Of a stretch of DNA of 64,000 bases, positions 1-9,467 are shown piece by piece. A model generated the notes under the pieces. The model was not told where the DNA came from, searched no databases, and was given only the letters and a program-made list of their open reading frames with translations. Origin of the DNA: Nodosilinea sp. P-1105 (GTDB lineage: Bacteria; Cyanobacteriota; Cyanobacteriia; Phormidesmidales; Phormidesmidaceae); NCBI RefSeq assembly GCF_012911975.1, contig NZ_SMDQ01000025.1, positions 1-64,000 of the forward strand, given 5' to 3'. The translations under genes and the position numbers were made by a program. Each line of letters starts with the position of its first letter. Within the stretch, counting starts at the first letter, position 1.

Positions 1-158
1 CACCCCTTCCTAGCGTTTCTTTCTCTCTCCACTTCTCGCCCTCAGAGCCTCTTTCCCATGTCTAGGTCGGAAGAGCCGCTTTTTTCACGGCGACTTGGTT
101 TCACAGTTTCCCATTTTGCGGAGGGTTTCGCACCCTGCGTAGAGATTCTTGTGGCAAA

Positions 159-191
159 AGATCCCAGGGTTTTTCAAAAAACCTGGGATCT
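159..191. repeat. Hairpin-forming inverted repeat
   Basis: AGATCCCAGG and CCTGGGATCT form a perfect 10-bp stem around a T5/A5-rich centre, so almost the whole 33 nt is self-complementary. It lies about 34 bp before the 82-aa gene. It could be a terminator of whatever lies to the left or a dispersed palindromic repeat. There is no clear T-run outside the stem, so the role is uncertain. Confidence 0.5.
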
Positions 192-224
192 GGATCCTCC
201 CAGCCCCTTATTCATCACATCACC

Positions 225-473
225 ATGTCAAACGTCATCCCCCATAGCGAATTCTACGAGCAGCTCCCCTCTGGCGACCTGCCTGGCCCAGCGCCCGCCG
301 ACCCCCGTGAGCCCGTGCGGGTCATACTACTCGGCACCGCCAGCGGCATGGAACTCATTATCGCCCACCTGCACCACATCGGCTTTGCCGAACCCCGCGC
401 CTGGAGCAAACTACAGCTCGCCCCCACCACCAGGCAGCCCATGCGCATTCTCACCAAGTGGATTCGTCGCTGA
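225..473 (+). CDS. Small conserved hypothetical protein (82 aa)
   Basis: I do not recognise a named family. The core 'REPVRVILLG...LHHIGFAE' is clearly homologous to the protein at 18117-18419 in this window ('REPVKILVIG...LHQLGFAE'), with matching W, AP and QP residues towards the C-terminus. That similarity in an independent gene is the main evidence that this frame is translated. The pattern beta strand, glycine, helix, 'GFAE' suggests a small alpha/beta fold. No membrane segment or catalytic motif is visible. It is preceded by the hairpin at 159-191 and followed by gene debris, so it seems to be transcribed alone. Confidence 0.6.
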   Translation: MSNVIPHSEFYEQLPSGDLPGPAPADPREPVRVILLGTASGMELIIAHLHHIGFAEPRAWSKLQLAPTTRQPMRILTKWIRR

Positions 474-499
474 GCCTACACACGCCCTCTACAGGTTGA

Positions 500-801
500 T
501 CAGTCCCACCCCTCCCTCAGTCCCCACTCAGAACCAGTGGCCGACGGCACAATCGACGCCACCTCCACATCGGGCACCGTGGCCACCAGGTTTGCAGCGG
601 CTGGAATAGGAAGATTTCGCGGGCATGGTCTCTGGCGGCGCTCCAGGTATTCGCCAGTGCCCGAATCCCCTCGGCGCGGGTGCGACCGTCTTCGATGATG
701 CTGGCGTCGTCGCCCTGGCCCAGGCGGGCGGACGGGATACCAGCCAGCTACCGGCAGCTCTGGAAAGTGCCAAGCAACAATTACTGGAGGCTCTGAGTTA
801 A
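500..801. pseudogene. Gene remnants of uncertain strand
   Basis: The minus strand reads 'LAGIPSARLGQGDDASIIEDG' onward as plausible protein, then needs a frame change to continue as 'NLVATVPDVEVASIVPSATG' to a stop at 500-502. That looks like the frameshifted C-terminal part of a gene. On the plus strand a 58-codon frame (625-801) ends in a helical 'LPAALESAKQQLLEALS'. Neither has a convincing start or full length. I take this as decayed sequence and cannot name the parent gene. Confidence 0.3.
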
Positions 802-900
802 ACAGGGAGTAATCGGTCCTTCATTCGTCGTCAAAAGCCCAAGAACCCTGGAATCTGTACTGGTGTTCCAGGCTCTAGGCACCATCCGCCCAAAATAAAA

Positions 901-936
901 ATGTCTGACCCCAAAAAGCCCCCTGGAGTCAGACAT
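901..936. terminator. Inverted repeat, possible terminator
   Basis: ATGTCTGAC at 901-909 pairs with GTCAGACAT at 928-936 and is flanked by A-rich sequence on the left and TATTT on the right. A second weaker hairpin, CCTGGAA/TTCCAGG, lies about 40 bp to the left. Either could stop transcription from the decayed region. The stretch between 940 and 1175 shows nothing else. Confidence 0.35.
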
Positions 937-1175
937 ATTTACCTGTGAGGATACGTTCTTGACAGCGATGAACTATGGCCCAAATGCCCCCAAGTGAACC
1001 ATAGAACCCGTGCTGCCTCTCTCCTCCAGAATTAATCCTATTGTCGCCGGGGATAGGGGCAGCGACGTCGAGGTATCTACTGAATTCAGCCAAACAGCGG
1101 ACAGATTAATCAGGTGGTAATTCCGTAAAATTACCGGTGTGACATGACTAATTCTCGGTGAACTGAACCGATGCT

Positions 1176-1433
1176 CTAAAAGATGGTGAGATCCCACTCG
1201 GCGTCGGTGAACCCCTCGGGACCGACCAGGTCAGCCCGGATGGTTAGGTAGCGATTGCAATAGATCGAAGACTGCTTAAAGCGGGGGTTAGGCTTCCCCA
1301 TCTGAGCATCTTGTTCGGCGTAGGCTTCCAGGTATTCTGGGGCGATCGCCAGAGGCTGTAGCTGGGGCGACTGGGATGGATAAAGGGACATAGGCGTTTG
1401 AGTAGAGCAGGATAATTTTCTCTCCCCAACCAT
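1176..1433 (-). CDS. Hypothetical protein (85 aa)
   Basis: This is an unrecognised small frame. The C-terminal half ('YLEAYAEQDAQMGKPNPRFKQ...FTDAEWDLTIF') has normal protein composition, while the first 25 residues are low quality, so translation may start later. There is no membrane segment or signal peptide. It sits in a poorly coding region between gene remnants and the large membrane protein. It may itself be a fragment. Confidence 0.4.
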   Translation of the reverse strand: MVGERKLSCSTQTPMSLYPSQSPQLQPLAIAPEYLEAYAEQDAQMGKPNPRFKQSSIYCNRYLTIRADLVGPEGFTDAEWDLTIF

Positions 1434-1598
1434 AATCGGCTTTTACCCAAGGCTGGCTCAGCTTTTGAAAGGTTTAATCTCTACGACCGTCTGCCCGCTA
1501 CACACCGGCAAAATCTTACGCCCTTCTGCCTTTAGGTGACTTTATGAAACTTTCTACCAAGTGGTGGGCAATTCCCACCCTACGAGAGCTGCTGCCTT

Positions 1599-1700
1599 CA
1601 TCCTTCTGCCTGCTTCGCACGGACTGCGCCCTACATCCTTCTGCCTGCTTCGCACGGACTGCGCCCTACATCCTTCTGCCTTCATCCTTCTGCCTTCAGC
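1599..1700. repeat. Tandem 35-bp repeat with CCTTCTGCCTT heptad tract
   Basis: A 35-bp unit beginning CATCCTTCTGCCTGCTTCGC occurs twice in tandem (1599-1633 and 1634-1668), followed by a partial third copy and more CCTTCTGCCTT repeats. Short repeats of this kind are common between cyanobacterial genes. The tract lies just beyond the 3' end of the large minus-strand gene. The plus-strand ORF through it in the track is an artefact of the repeat. Confidence 0.8.
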
Positions 1701-1707
1701 TCTGCCC

Positions 1708-4700
1708 TTACTGCCACTGGTCTAAGTCTTGGCTCCAGGTTTGGGTCAGCTGTAACCACTGGTCGCGGCGACGCTCAAAGTCGGCGGCGATCCAAATCAG
1801 GGCGATGCCAACTAGAATACCGACTATCCACTTAATCAACGGATAGGTGGCATTCAACAGAATCAATTGATGCAGGGCGTTGAGGGTAAACACCAGGGTG
1901 CCAGTGTAGAGAAAGGCTCGGATGCGCAGCCACAGTCCTGCCCCGATAGCCCCTAACCCCATCACCCCCACAGACAGTCCTCCCCAACCGGAGGAAAACA
2001 GAGCAGTCAGTAAAATCAGGGCAGTGGCCAGCACCCTCAGCCAGTGGCGGCTGGAACGCCCCTGTGCCGTTTGCAAGGTCGGTTCTACCTGGGCAACATA
2101 GAGCAGGGCCAACCCCAGGGGCAACACTTGGGCAAGGCTGTCGTCGATCCCCCGGCTGTCAAGCCAGAGCCAAATGGCCCCCACAGCGCAAACGACCGAT
2201 AGATAAGACACCCGCAGGCGATGACTATGCCAGGCCACCCAGCCATAGAACCCCACCAACACCCAGAGGGTGGGGATGTGGCCTAAGCCCCCCGTAAGCC
2301 CAGCGATCGCCAAGGGAGTACCGACCGCCATCACGCGCCAGGGTTTTTGAGGCCAACCCTGGTTGGCCCAGGGCAGCCAATAGAGGGGTACGGCTACCCC
2401 GCAAGCCACCACTCCCCACCAGGGGTCTAGCACCGCCAGGGACGGAAACATCAGACGCACTAGGGTAAACCAGCCCACCAGCTCAGCCAGTCCGGCATAC
2501 ACCCAGGCCTGCTGCAACCCCGCAGCAGGAGTTAGGCGTCCTTGGGCCAGGGCGTAGAGCATCAGCAGGGTGGCGATCGCCACCGCCAGCCATCCCAGGC
2601 TAACGCCGCCAAACCCAGTCAGCACCCCAGCGGCCAACAGCAGCAAGCTGCCCACCAGCCAGTGCATATGGGCCGCCCAAATCAGCTCTAGGGGGGGCAA
2701 TCCCAGGAGAGCCAGCCTGCGGGCTGACACCCGATACACCGCCATAATCAATGCGGCGACCCCTGCCAGCACAATCAGTCCATCCGCTGCGGCTCCTCCA
2801 GGGGCGCGCAGCATGGGGTACAGTACCAGCTCAAACCAACCTACCGATAGCCCCCCCAGGGCTAGCCAGCGCCACAGCGGTTGGGGTCGCCGCCGGCCCA
2901 GGTCTAGCAACAGCAGGGAGGCCACCACCACCAGCCAGCCAGTCCAGGGGGTACTGGTATAGAGCCGTAGGAGTAGGGCCAGCCCCCCGTAACCCAGGGT
3001 CAACCGCTCACAGGCCAAGCCCAGGTCAGGCCGCCGCCGCTGGAGTTGGATACTCAAGAGTAAGGCGCTTGCTCCTAGCCCCAGGGTGGGTACCGCCAGC
3101 GCCACCGCTGTGGTGTGGTGCCAGGCTAACCCTTCCGCCAGCAGTAATTGGATACCCCAGCCAGCCAGGTAAACTGCCACGGGGCGAATCTGCCCCCCAT
3201 AGCGCCCCCCCAGCACCAGCAACCAGGCCCCCAGAGATAGCACCACCATCGGCAGCGGCGATCGCCAGCCCCCGTAGGTGCCGCCAACCACAATTGTCAT
3301 GGCCCATAGCCAGCCCAGAGTCAACCCATGGCCCCAGTGGTCACTGGCCCGGCGGTAGTCATCCGCCAAAGAGCCCGCTGGCCCAACCCTAGAGAGCATC
3401 CGCCAGGCTAACCACAGGGCCGCTATCAACCCGACCATCACCAGGCTCCAGTCGGCTCCATGGCGCGGAAAGCCCGGTAGCCAGTCGGCCACAAAGCTAA
3501 TGACGGCTCCCAGAGCCATCCCCAGGGTGAGGGCTGGAATCCGTCGTTGACGGTAGTAAACACTGTTGACCCCAGTCAAGCCAGTGGCGGCGACCAGCCC
3601 CCCAAGGCGAGTCCAGGGTAGACCCAGGGTAAGGGGTAGGGCCAGGCCAGTGGCCAACAGGCTCAGGGGATAGTGGCCCAGCAGGGTGAAGACCACTGGA
3701 ATCACCAATCCCAGCCAGCTGAGGTCTGACTGCCAGCCCCGCTCGATCAAGTGCGCCCCGAGCAGGGTATAGGCCAGAGCCGATAGCCCTAGACCGTACC
3801 ACCAGGCCCCTTTCCCCCATAACCTGGGTAAGGCCCGGCTCAGCCCCAGGGCCAGCACCGCCAGGGCCACCATCACCATCATCCAGCGCTCTAGGGGAAG
3901 CCGGGGCCAGCGCTGGTCCAGGGCCACGATCACCGTCAGCAACCCCAGGCCATAGGTGGTGAGAATCCGCCCCAGGGCCAGGGGGGAACGGCGTAGGGTG
4001 GCCACCAGAGCGGTGATGGTAGACGCGATCAGGTTGATCACCAGCACGGGGCCATTGGCCAGGCTAATCAGCGTCAGTAGGGCGTTAGTTCCGAGAGCCA
4101 TACCGTCACTGAAGCGTCCTAAGGTTGGCTGCCCCCGCCGCAGATATCGATCGGCCACCGCTACCGCAAGGATCACATAGGGAAATAGGGATAAGCCCAG
4201 TAGTACCTCGTGGCTACCGGTGATGTTGAAGAGGGTCGCCAGCGATCGCAGCCAACCCTGGCGTATGGCGTAGGGCACCAGTTGCCAGCCCACAAAGGCC
4301 AACTGCACGGCAATGCTGTAGGCCACCAGCAGGTCTCGTCGTTTGCCCCATTGCCCCAGGGCTTGCAGCCGTAGGCCTAAGCCCAGTAGGCTGATCGCAA
4401 AGGCTTGGGGATAATTGGTCGCCCCAATCGCCAAGAGCCACCCCCCCAGCAGCAGCCCCCGACCAATGGCGATCGCCCAGCGATCGCTAGTCCGGGCCAT
4501 GGTTTGGAGGTTAGCCTCTGTGGCTAGATCGGTGGAAGTGCTGGAGGAATCCAGGGCCAGTTGTCGCTGACCCAGGTAAACCCAGGTGGCACCATAGAGC
4601 CCAAAGGCCAGGCTAAACTGTCCCAGTTGGTTGGCGTTGGTGATCGCCAAGGCCCTGACCAGCAACAACCCCAGGGCAAAAATCACCGTCAGCTGAGACC

Positions 4701-5580
4701 AACGCCCCGACTGAGAACGCTGCCTCTGACCATAGATCGTAATCGCCGCGCTACCCAGGGCACCGCCATAGACCGCCGCTATGGACATCCAGCTTAAGCC
4801 CCAGCCGCTCTGTAAGTAGGCCAGCCCCAGCAGGTTGATCTGGTCATGGCCAGGGCTTTGCCGCTGGCGGAACACTTGCAACGCCACCCAGGTGAGCAAT
4901 CCAGCCGCCATAGTGCCGATCAACCAGCCACCGCCAGCAGACCATACCCCCAACCCATCCATGGCCCAAAAGTTTAAGGGCAAGAGCAGCAGGGTAATCA
5001 TCTGCAAGGTTTTGGCCGTCAGTTGTAGTTGAGAGTTGCGACCGCACCAGAGCCCGGCCCCCCAAAACAAGAGGGTATAGGCCAACAGCACCAGGTACTG
5101 GCCAATGGCATTAAACCGAACCCACTGGGTCGCGGCTAGCACCGCTGAAGACAGCACCACCAAAAATACCCCCAACCCCAGTAACCACACCACACTCAGT
5201 TCGCTCATCAGGCGGCGGGTCCAGCGGTTAACTGGAGACGGGGGAGCCGGGGTTGATTCGGCGGCAGCTGGGGCCGGGGTGGGTGCAGTGAATGGGGCCG
5301 ATGATGGGGCCGATGATCGAGGGGGCAGGCGAAGCTGGGGCCGGGGCGATCGCGGTCGGGACGTATCGGGAGGGAGAAAGTCGGTAATCGGCGGGGTCGA
5401 CGATGCCGCCGCCGCTGGCAGTACCACGGCACAGGTGAGGTGGTCTTGGCTCAGCCTGCGCACTTGAGCATCACTGATTAACCCCAAGGCCAGCCAAGCA
5501 TCGAGCCCTGCTAACAATTCGGGCTGATCAGAGGACAGATCGAGCTGTAATCGAATTAGGGACTCTCGATCGTCAGCCAT
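1708..5580 (-). CDS. Giant polytopic membrane protein, function unknown
   Basis: This 1290-aa protein has a soluble N-terminus of about 130 residues that begins with a helical segment ('LLAGLDAWLALGLISDAQVRRL') and then a Pro/Ser/Ala-rich linker. The rest is an almost unbroken series of hydrophobic helices, roughly thirty or more transmembrane segments, separated by short Arg/Gln-rich loops. No catalytic or transport motif is apparent. Large membrane proteins of this kind occur in cyanobacteria as conserved hypotheticals. The N-terminal segment loosely recalls DUF2157-type proteins, but I cannot confirm that. It stands alone on the minus strand with a 258-bp divergent region to phnD. Coding is strong, and several HIP1 sites lie within it, as expected for resident chromosome. 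Confidence 0.85.
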   Translation of the reverse strand: MADDRESLIRLQLDLSSDQPELLAGLDAWLALGLISDAQVRRLSQDHLTCAVVLPAAAASSTPPITDFLPPDTSRPRSPRPQLRLPPRSSAPSSAPFTAPTPAPAAAESTPAPPSPVNRWTRRLMSELSVVWLLGLGVFLVVLSSAVLAATQWVRFNAIGQYLVLLAYTLLFWGAGLWCGRNSQLQLTAKTLQMITLLLLPLNFWAMDGLGVWSAGGGWLIGTMAAGLLTWVALQVFRQRQSPGHDQINLLGLAYLQSGWGLSWMSIAAVYGGALGSAAITIYGQRQRSQSGRWSQLTVIFALGLLLVRALAITNANQLGQFSLAFGLYGATWVYLGQRQLALDSSSTSTDLATEANLQTMARTSDRWAIAIGRGLLLGGWLLAIGATNYPQAFAISLLGLGLRLQALGQWGKRRDLLVAYSIAVQLAFVGWQLVPYAIRQGWLRSLATLFNITGSHEVLLGLSLFPYVILAVAVADRYLRRGQPTLGRFSDGMALGTNALLTLISLANGPVLVINLIASTITALVATLRRSPLALGRILTTYGLGLLTVIVALDQRWPRLPLERWMMVMVALAVLALGLSRALPRLWGKGAWWYGLGLSALAYTLLGAHLIERGWQSDLSWLGLVIPVVFTLLGHYPLSLLATGLALPLTLGLPWTRLGGLVAATGLTGVNSVYYRQRRIPALTLGMALGAVISFVADWLPGFPRHGADWSLVMVGLIAALWLAWRMLSRVGPAGSLADDYRRASDHWGHGLTLGWLWAMTIVVGGTYGGWRSPLPMVVLSLGAWLLVLGGRYGGQIRPVAVYLAGWGIQLLLAEGLAWHHTTAVALAVPTLGLGASALLLSIQLQRRRPDLGLACERLTLGYGGLALLLRLYTSTPWTGWLVVVASLLLLDLGRRRPQPLWRWLALGGLSVGWFELVLYPMLRAPGGAAADGLIVLAGVAALIMAVYRVSARRLALLGLPPLELIWAAHMHWLVGSLLLLAAGVLTGFGGVSLGWLAVAIATLLMLYALAQGRLTPAAGLQQAWVYAGLAELVGWFTLVRLMFPSLAVLDPWWGVVACGVAVPLYWLPWANQGWPQKPWRVMAVGTPLAIAGLTGGLGHIPTLWVLVGFYGWVAWHSHRLRVSYLSVVCAVGAIWLWLDSRGIDDSLAQVLPLGLALLYVAQVEPTLQTAQGRSSRHWLRVLATALILLTALFSSGWGGLSVGVMGLGAIGAGLWLRIRAFLYTGTLVFTLNALHQLILLNATYPLIKWIVGILVGIALIWIAADFERRRDQWLQLTQTWSQDLDQWQ

Positions 5581-5678
5581 AGTCTGCCTGTTAGGGAATC
5601 TTTCAAATTATGAGACCTGAAGCCGATCCTGGACCCGCCGGGCTGAAATTCTTAACTTGACTCGACGGGATAGATATA

Positions 5679-5700
5679 CCAAGTCCAGATCTGGACTTGG
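5679..5700. promoter_or_regulatory. Perfect 22-bp palindrome between divergent genes
   Basis: CCAAGTCCAGATCTGGACTTGG is a perfect inverted repeat with no spacer, in the intergenic region between the large membrane protein (minus) and phnD (plus). It lies about 140 bp before the phnD start and 100 bp before the other gene. There is no T-run after it, which favours an operator for a dimeric regulator over a terminator. A CTTAACTT element at 5651-5658 resembles one half of a cyanobacterial Pho box, but I see no correctly spaced partner. Confidence 0.5.
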
Positions 5701-5838
5701 ATTTGGTTTAGATCGACGCATTTGGGTCCAAGACTATATTTGCCTTAAAGCAGAATTAAGGTGAAATTGACCTCAGCTTAAATCGAGGCCGGTAGGGTTG
5801 TGAAGAAATCGTAATGACTCTCTACCCAAGCTGGAACG

Positions 5839-6894
5839 ATGTTTAAGTTCAGTTGGCGCAAGCTATCTCTCTATGTTTCTTTGCTGGCGATTACGACCTT
5901 TGCCGTAGCCTGTGCCTCAGACGGGCCAGACATGGCGGCAGGTGATGCCACGGCCAATGGCGATGCCCCCGCCGCCGAGGTGGAATGCAGCCGTCCCGAC
6001 ACCATGGACGAGCGCTTCTGTGATGAAGATGGCGACCTGATTGCCGACCCGCCTACGGATCCCTCAGAGTTCGTGAACCCTGACACCCTGGTGTTCGCCT
6101 ACACCCCGGTGGAAGACCCGGCGGTTTACGAAGATGTGTGGGCCGAGTTCATCGAGCACATGGAAGACGTCACCGGCAAAAACGTAGAGTTCTTTGCCGT
6201 GGATTCCAACGCGGCTCAGTATGAAGCTTTGCGGGCAGGGCGACTCCATGTGGCTGGGGTGAACACGGGCGGTGTGCCCTACGCCGTCAACCTGGCAGGC
6301 TTCCGTCCCTTCGCCATCATGGCGGCAGAAGACGGCAGCTTTGGCTATGAGATGGAAATCATCACCCAGGTCGATAGCGATATCGACAGCCTAGAAGACC
6401 TCGAAGGGCGCCAACTGGCCTTCACGTCTCCCACCTCCAACTCTGGCTTCCAGGCTCCTTCAGCCCTGCTGGAAGGCGAGACCGGACTGATTGCCGATCA
6501 AGACTTTGAAACCGCCTTCTCCGGTGCCCACGACAACTCCATCCTGGGGGTGCAGAACGGGGACTATGAAGCGGCTGCGATCGCAAACTCAGTCAAAAAC
6601 CGGATGTGTGCCCGGGGTGCTGCCGACTGCGATGCCCTTAAAGTGGTCTACACCTCTGAGACCTTCCCTACCACCGGCTACGGCTACGTCTACAACCTTG
6701 ACCCGGAGCTAGCTGAACTGGTTAAAGAAGCCTTCTTTACCTTTGACTGGAGCGGCACCGGCCTAGAGGAAGAGTTCGGCGGTGATGAAGAGGAGCCTGG
6801 GGAAGCCCAGTTCATGGAAATCACCTACGAAGAATACTGGCAGGTGATTCGCGAAATCAACGACATCCAGGGCGTTGAATACACCCTGAACTAG
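5839..6894 (+). CDS. phnD: Phosphonate/phosphite/phosphate ABC transporter substrate-binding protein
   Basis: This 351-aa lipoprotein of the PhnD/PtxB family captures phosphonates or reduced phosphorus compounds in the periplasm and hands them to the PhnE permeases. The N-terminus is a signal peptide ending in 'TFAVAC' with Cys25 as the lipid anchor. It is followed by an acidic Ala/Asp-rich spacer. The fold signature includes '[11 protein letters not shown]', '[15 protein letters not shown]' and '[25 protein letters not shown]', the last typical of PhnD. An 'EGGDEEE'-type acidic insert lies near the C-terminus. It heads the phnDCEE cluster, but a hairpin terminator follows it, so it is probably made in excess over the membrane components. 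Substrate preference cannot be read from sequence. Confidence 0.92.
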   Translation: MFKFSWRKLSLYVSLLAITTFAVACASDGPDMAAGDATANGDAPAAEVECSRPDTMDERFCDEDGDLIADPPTDPSEFVNPDTLVFAYTPVEDPAVYEDVWAEFIEHMEDVTGKNVEFFAVDSNAAQYEALRAGRLHVAGVNTGGVPYAVNLAGFRPFAIMAAEDGSFGYEMEIITQVDSDIDSLEDLEGRQLAFTSPTSNSGFQAPSALLEGETGLIADQDFETAFSGAHDNSILGVQNGDYEAAAIANSVKNRMCARGAADCDALKVVYTSETFPTTGYGYVYNLDPELAELVKEAFFTFDWSGTGLEEEFGGDEEEPGEAQFMEITYEEYWQVIREINDIQGVEYTLN

Positions 6895-6910
6895 CCTCCT
6901 CCAGGAGTAT

Positions 6911-6945
6911 GGGCAGCCCTAACTTAGGGCTGCCCATTGTTTTTG
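6911..6945 (+). terminator. Intrinsic terminator or attenuator between phnD and phnC
   Basis: GGGCAGCCCT pairs with AGGGCTGCCC around an AACTT loop (10-bp GC-rich stem), followed by ATTGTTTTTGT. This is a textbook factor-independent terminator shape, 16 bp after the phnD stop. It also shows that the long ORF starting at 6909 uses a spurious start inside the stem. It probably reduces rather than abolishes read-through into phnC. Confidence 0.75.
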
Positions 6946-7031
6946 TATCGGTTCTATTAGCGGGTTTTGTGCCTAACGAGTTTCGGCCCACTGCCTTTGG
7001 TTACGCCCTTGCTGTCACCCCACTGTGTCCC

Positions 7032-7844
7032 ATGCTCCGTATTCAGTCCCTCACCAAACGTTATCCCACTGGGGATATTGCCCTGCAATCGGTCAACCTA
7101 GACGTGCCTGACGGTCAGGTTATGGCCCTGATTGGCCCGTCTGGCGCGGGTAAAAGTACCCTAATTCGCTGCATCAACCGTTTGGTTGAGCCCACCAGCG
7201 GCCAAATTTACCTGAACGAATTAGAGCTAACTCGTCTGGGGTCGGCCCAACTGCGGCGAGCCCGGCGACGAATGGCCATGATCTTTCAGGAATATGCCCT
7301 GGTTGAGCGGCTGACCGTAATGGAAAATGTGCTGTCGGGGCAGCTCGGCTACGTCAATTTTTGGCAAAGCTGGTTCCGTAAGTTTCCCCAGGGCACCGTG
7401 GACGAAGCCTTTCGGCTGCTAGAGCGGGTGGGTCTAGGTCAGTTCCCCGACAAGCGAGCCGACGCCCTCTCCGGCGGTCAGCGGCAGCGGGTGGGCATTG
7501 CCCGGGCCCTATTGCAAAATCCCAATATTCTGCTGGTGGACGAGCCCACGGCCAGCCTCGATCCCAAAACCGCTCGCCAAATCATGCGGCTAATCTGCGA
7601 GTTAGCCCAAGAGCGGGGTCTCTCCGTCATCGTCAACATTCACGATGTGCCCTTGGCCCAGCAGTTTTCCCAGCGGATTGTCGGCCTGCAGGCAGGGGAA
7701 ATTGTCTATGACGGCCCCCCCAGTGGCCTGACCGAGCGGGCCCTGACCCAAATCTATGGGGAAGAAGACTGGAATCCTGAGCGCGAGTCAGAAGCGGATG
7801 AGTCCCCGGCGTTGGCGGGCACTGCCGGGGAGCGCCAGTCATGA
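7032..7844 (+). CDS. phnC: Phosphonate ABC transporter ATP-binding protein
   Basis: I start this at ATG 7032 ('[14 protein letters not shown]'), giving 270 aa, because the track start at 6909 lies in the terminator stem and the extra 41 residues do not match an ABC protein. Walker A is 'GPSGAGKST', the signature is '[15 protein letters not shown]', Walker B is '[12 protein letters not shown]', and the switch His is in 'VNIHDVPLA'. This ATPase powers phosphonate/phosphite import through the two PhnE permeases. Its stop overlaps the phnE1 start (ATGA), so the two are translationally coupled. The C-terminal tail is acidic and Glu/Ser-rich. Confidence 0.93.
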   Translation: MLRIQSLTKRYPTGDIALQSVNLDVPDGQVMALIGPSGAGKSTLIRCINRLVEPTSGQIYLNELELTRLGSAQLRRARRRMAMIFQEYALVERLTVMENVLSGQLGYVNFWQSWFRKFPQGTVDEAFRLLERVGLGQFPDKRADALSGGQRQRVGIARALLQNPNILLVDEPTASLDPKTARQIMRLICELAQERGLSVIVNIHDVPLAQQFSQRIVGLQAGEIVYDGPPSGLTERALTQIYGEEDWNPERESEADESPALAGTAGERQS

Positions 7845-8647
7845 CTCAAACTACCCTGCCTGGGCGGCAGTGGTCGCCCCCGAACTTGATTGAAAACCCC
7901 TGGATCCGCTGGGGTTTGCTGATTGGCGGCATCATCTACCTGGTGCTGGCGTTACTCTCTGTGGACGTGAACCCGGGACGGATTGCCCGGGGCATGGAGC
8001 GGGGAGGGCAGATTTTGGTGGGTTTCGTGCAGCCTGATTTTTTCAGCCGCCGCGACAACATCATCAGTGGTCTGATCGAAAGTTTAGTGATGACGGTGGT
8101 GGCAACAGCCATTGGTGTGGTGATTTCGGTGCCCATTGGCATTGGCGGTGCCCGCAACTTGGTGCCCCTACCGGTTTATTTGGTCTGCCGCCTGGTGATC
8201 GCTCTGTCTCGCACCTTTCAGGAGGTGATCATCGCCATTTTGTTTGTGGTGATGCTGGGGTTTGGGCCGCTGGCCGGGGTGATGACCCTGGTGTTTGGCA
8301 GCGTCGGGTTTGTCTCGAAGCTACTGGCAGAAAATATCGAGGAAATCGACGCGGCCCAGGTGGAGGCGATTCGCGCCACCGGGGCGTCCTGGATGCAGAT
8401 GTTGACCTATGGTGTGCTGCCCCAGGTGCTGCCTCGGCTGGTGGGGCTATCGCTTTACCGGTTTGACATCAACCTGCGGGAGTCGGCGGTGATTGGCATT
8501 GTCGGGGCTGGGGGGATTGGGGCCACCCTGAATACGTCGATCCAGCGATACGAGTACAACACGGCGTCAGCAATTTTGCTGCTGATTATTGCCCTGGTGA
8601 TGGCGACGGAATTGGTGTCTAGTGCGGTTCGGCAGAGGTTGCAGTAA
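7841..8647 (+). CDS. phnE: Phosphonate ABC transporter permease 1
   Basis: This 268-aa inner-membrane permease has about six hydrophobic segments. The cytoplasmic coupling loop '[20 protein letters not shown]' followed by 'GVLPQVLP' is the EAA motif that docks on PhnC. The conserved end '[18 protein letters not shown]' is typical of PhnE. It overlaps phnC by four bases and shares one base with phnE2, so the three form one translational unit. Together with PhnE2 it should form a heterodimeric channel. Confidence 0.93.
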   Translation: MTQTTLPGRQWSPPNLIENPWIRWGLLIGGIIYLVLALLSVDVNPGRIARGMERGGQILVGFVQPDFFSRRDNIISGLIESLVMTVVATAIGVVISVPIGIGGARNLVPLPVYLVCRLVIALSRTFQEVIIAILFVVMLGFGPLAGVMTLVFGSVGFVSKLLAENIEEIDAAQVEAIRATGASWMQMLTYGVLPQVLPRLVGLSLYRFDINLRESAVIGIVGAGGIGATLNTSIQRYEYNTASAILLLIIALVMATELVSSAVRQRLQ

Positions 8648-9459
8648 TGCCTGTTTTAGAGAAAGGCAGTGAGAAAGTCTGGCAAAAGCGCGATCGCACC
8701 CAGGCACTCTTGAGCTGGCTGGGTTGGCTGGTGGGGGCGGCGGTGGTGCTGTTCTGCTGGCAGATCATTGCCGACAATACCAACTGGAGCTTTGTAGCCG
8801 ATGCCCCGGAGCAGGCCAGCCATATGATCGCCCGGGGGATTCCGCCCAACTGGGGCTATCTCAACACCCTGTGGCAGCCCCTGTGGGATACCCTCAATAT
8901 CGCGACATTGGGAACCTTGCTGGGGGTTGCTGTGGCCATCCCTACGGCTTTTTTGGCAGCCCGAAATACAACGCCCCACCCCATCGTCCGCTACATTGCC
9001 CTGTTGGTGATTGTCGGCTCTCGTTCCGTCAACTCCCTGATCTGGGCGCTGCTGCTGGTAGTGGTGCTGGGGCCAGGGGTGCTAGCCGGAATTCTAGCCA
9101 TTGGCCTGCGCTCCATTGGCTTTACCGGCAAGCTGTTCTACGAAGCGATTGAAGAAATCGACCCTAACCCGGTGGAGGCAGTGGCCGCCACCGGAGCTAG
9201 CGCCGCCCAGGTGCTGAGCTACGGCTTTTGGCCCCAGGTGATGCCCAGCATTTTTGGCGTCAGCGTCTATCGTTGGGACATCAACATCCGCGAGTCCACC
9301 GTGGTGGGTCTGGTGGGGGCCGGGGGCATCGGCATCCAGCTCCAGGCGTCGATTAACATCCTGCGCTGGAGCCAGGTCAGCATGATTTTGCTGGTGGTGT
9401 TTTTGACGGTGTTCGTTAGCGAGTGGATTTCGGCTAGCGTTCGGCGTTTGCTGATTTGA
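8647..9459 (+). CDS. phnE: Phosphonate ABC transporter permease 2
   Basis: This second PhnE paralogue (270 aa) follows the first with a TAATG overlap. The EAA loop is 'EEIDPNPVEAVAATGASAAQ' followed by 'GFWPQVMP', and the C-terminal signature is 'RESTVVGLVGAGGIGIQL'. Two permease genes per system are usual for this transporter class in several bacteria. It ends 8 bp before the convergent SGNH hydrolase gene. Confidence 0.93.
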   Translation: MPVLEKGSEKVWQKRDRTQALLSWLGWLVGAAVVLFCWQIIADNTNWSFVADAPEQASHMIARGIPPNWGYLNTLWQPLWDTLNIATLGTLLGVAVAIPTAFLAARNTTPHPIVRYIALLVIVGSRSVNSLIWALLLVVVLGPGVLAGILAIGLRSIGFTGKLFYEAIEEIDPNPVEAVAATGASAAQVLSYGFWPQVMPSIFGVSVYRWDINIRESTVVGLVGAGGIGIQLQASINILRWSQVSMILLVVFLTVFVSEWISASVRRLLI

Positions 9460-9467
9460 CTTGGGTT

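Noticed and set aside
58-609. 183-aa frame at the window start
   Set aside because: It is low complexity (Pro/Ser/Thr) and antisense or out-of-frame to the 82-aa gene and the decayed region.
1590-1710. CRISPR array
   Set aside because: The 35-bp unit is a direct tandem with no spacer, of the intergenic heptad type; no cas genes are near.
5651-5658. Pho box for phnD
   Set aside because: One half-site only (CTTAACTT); no partner at the correct spacing.
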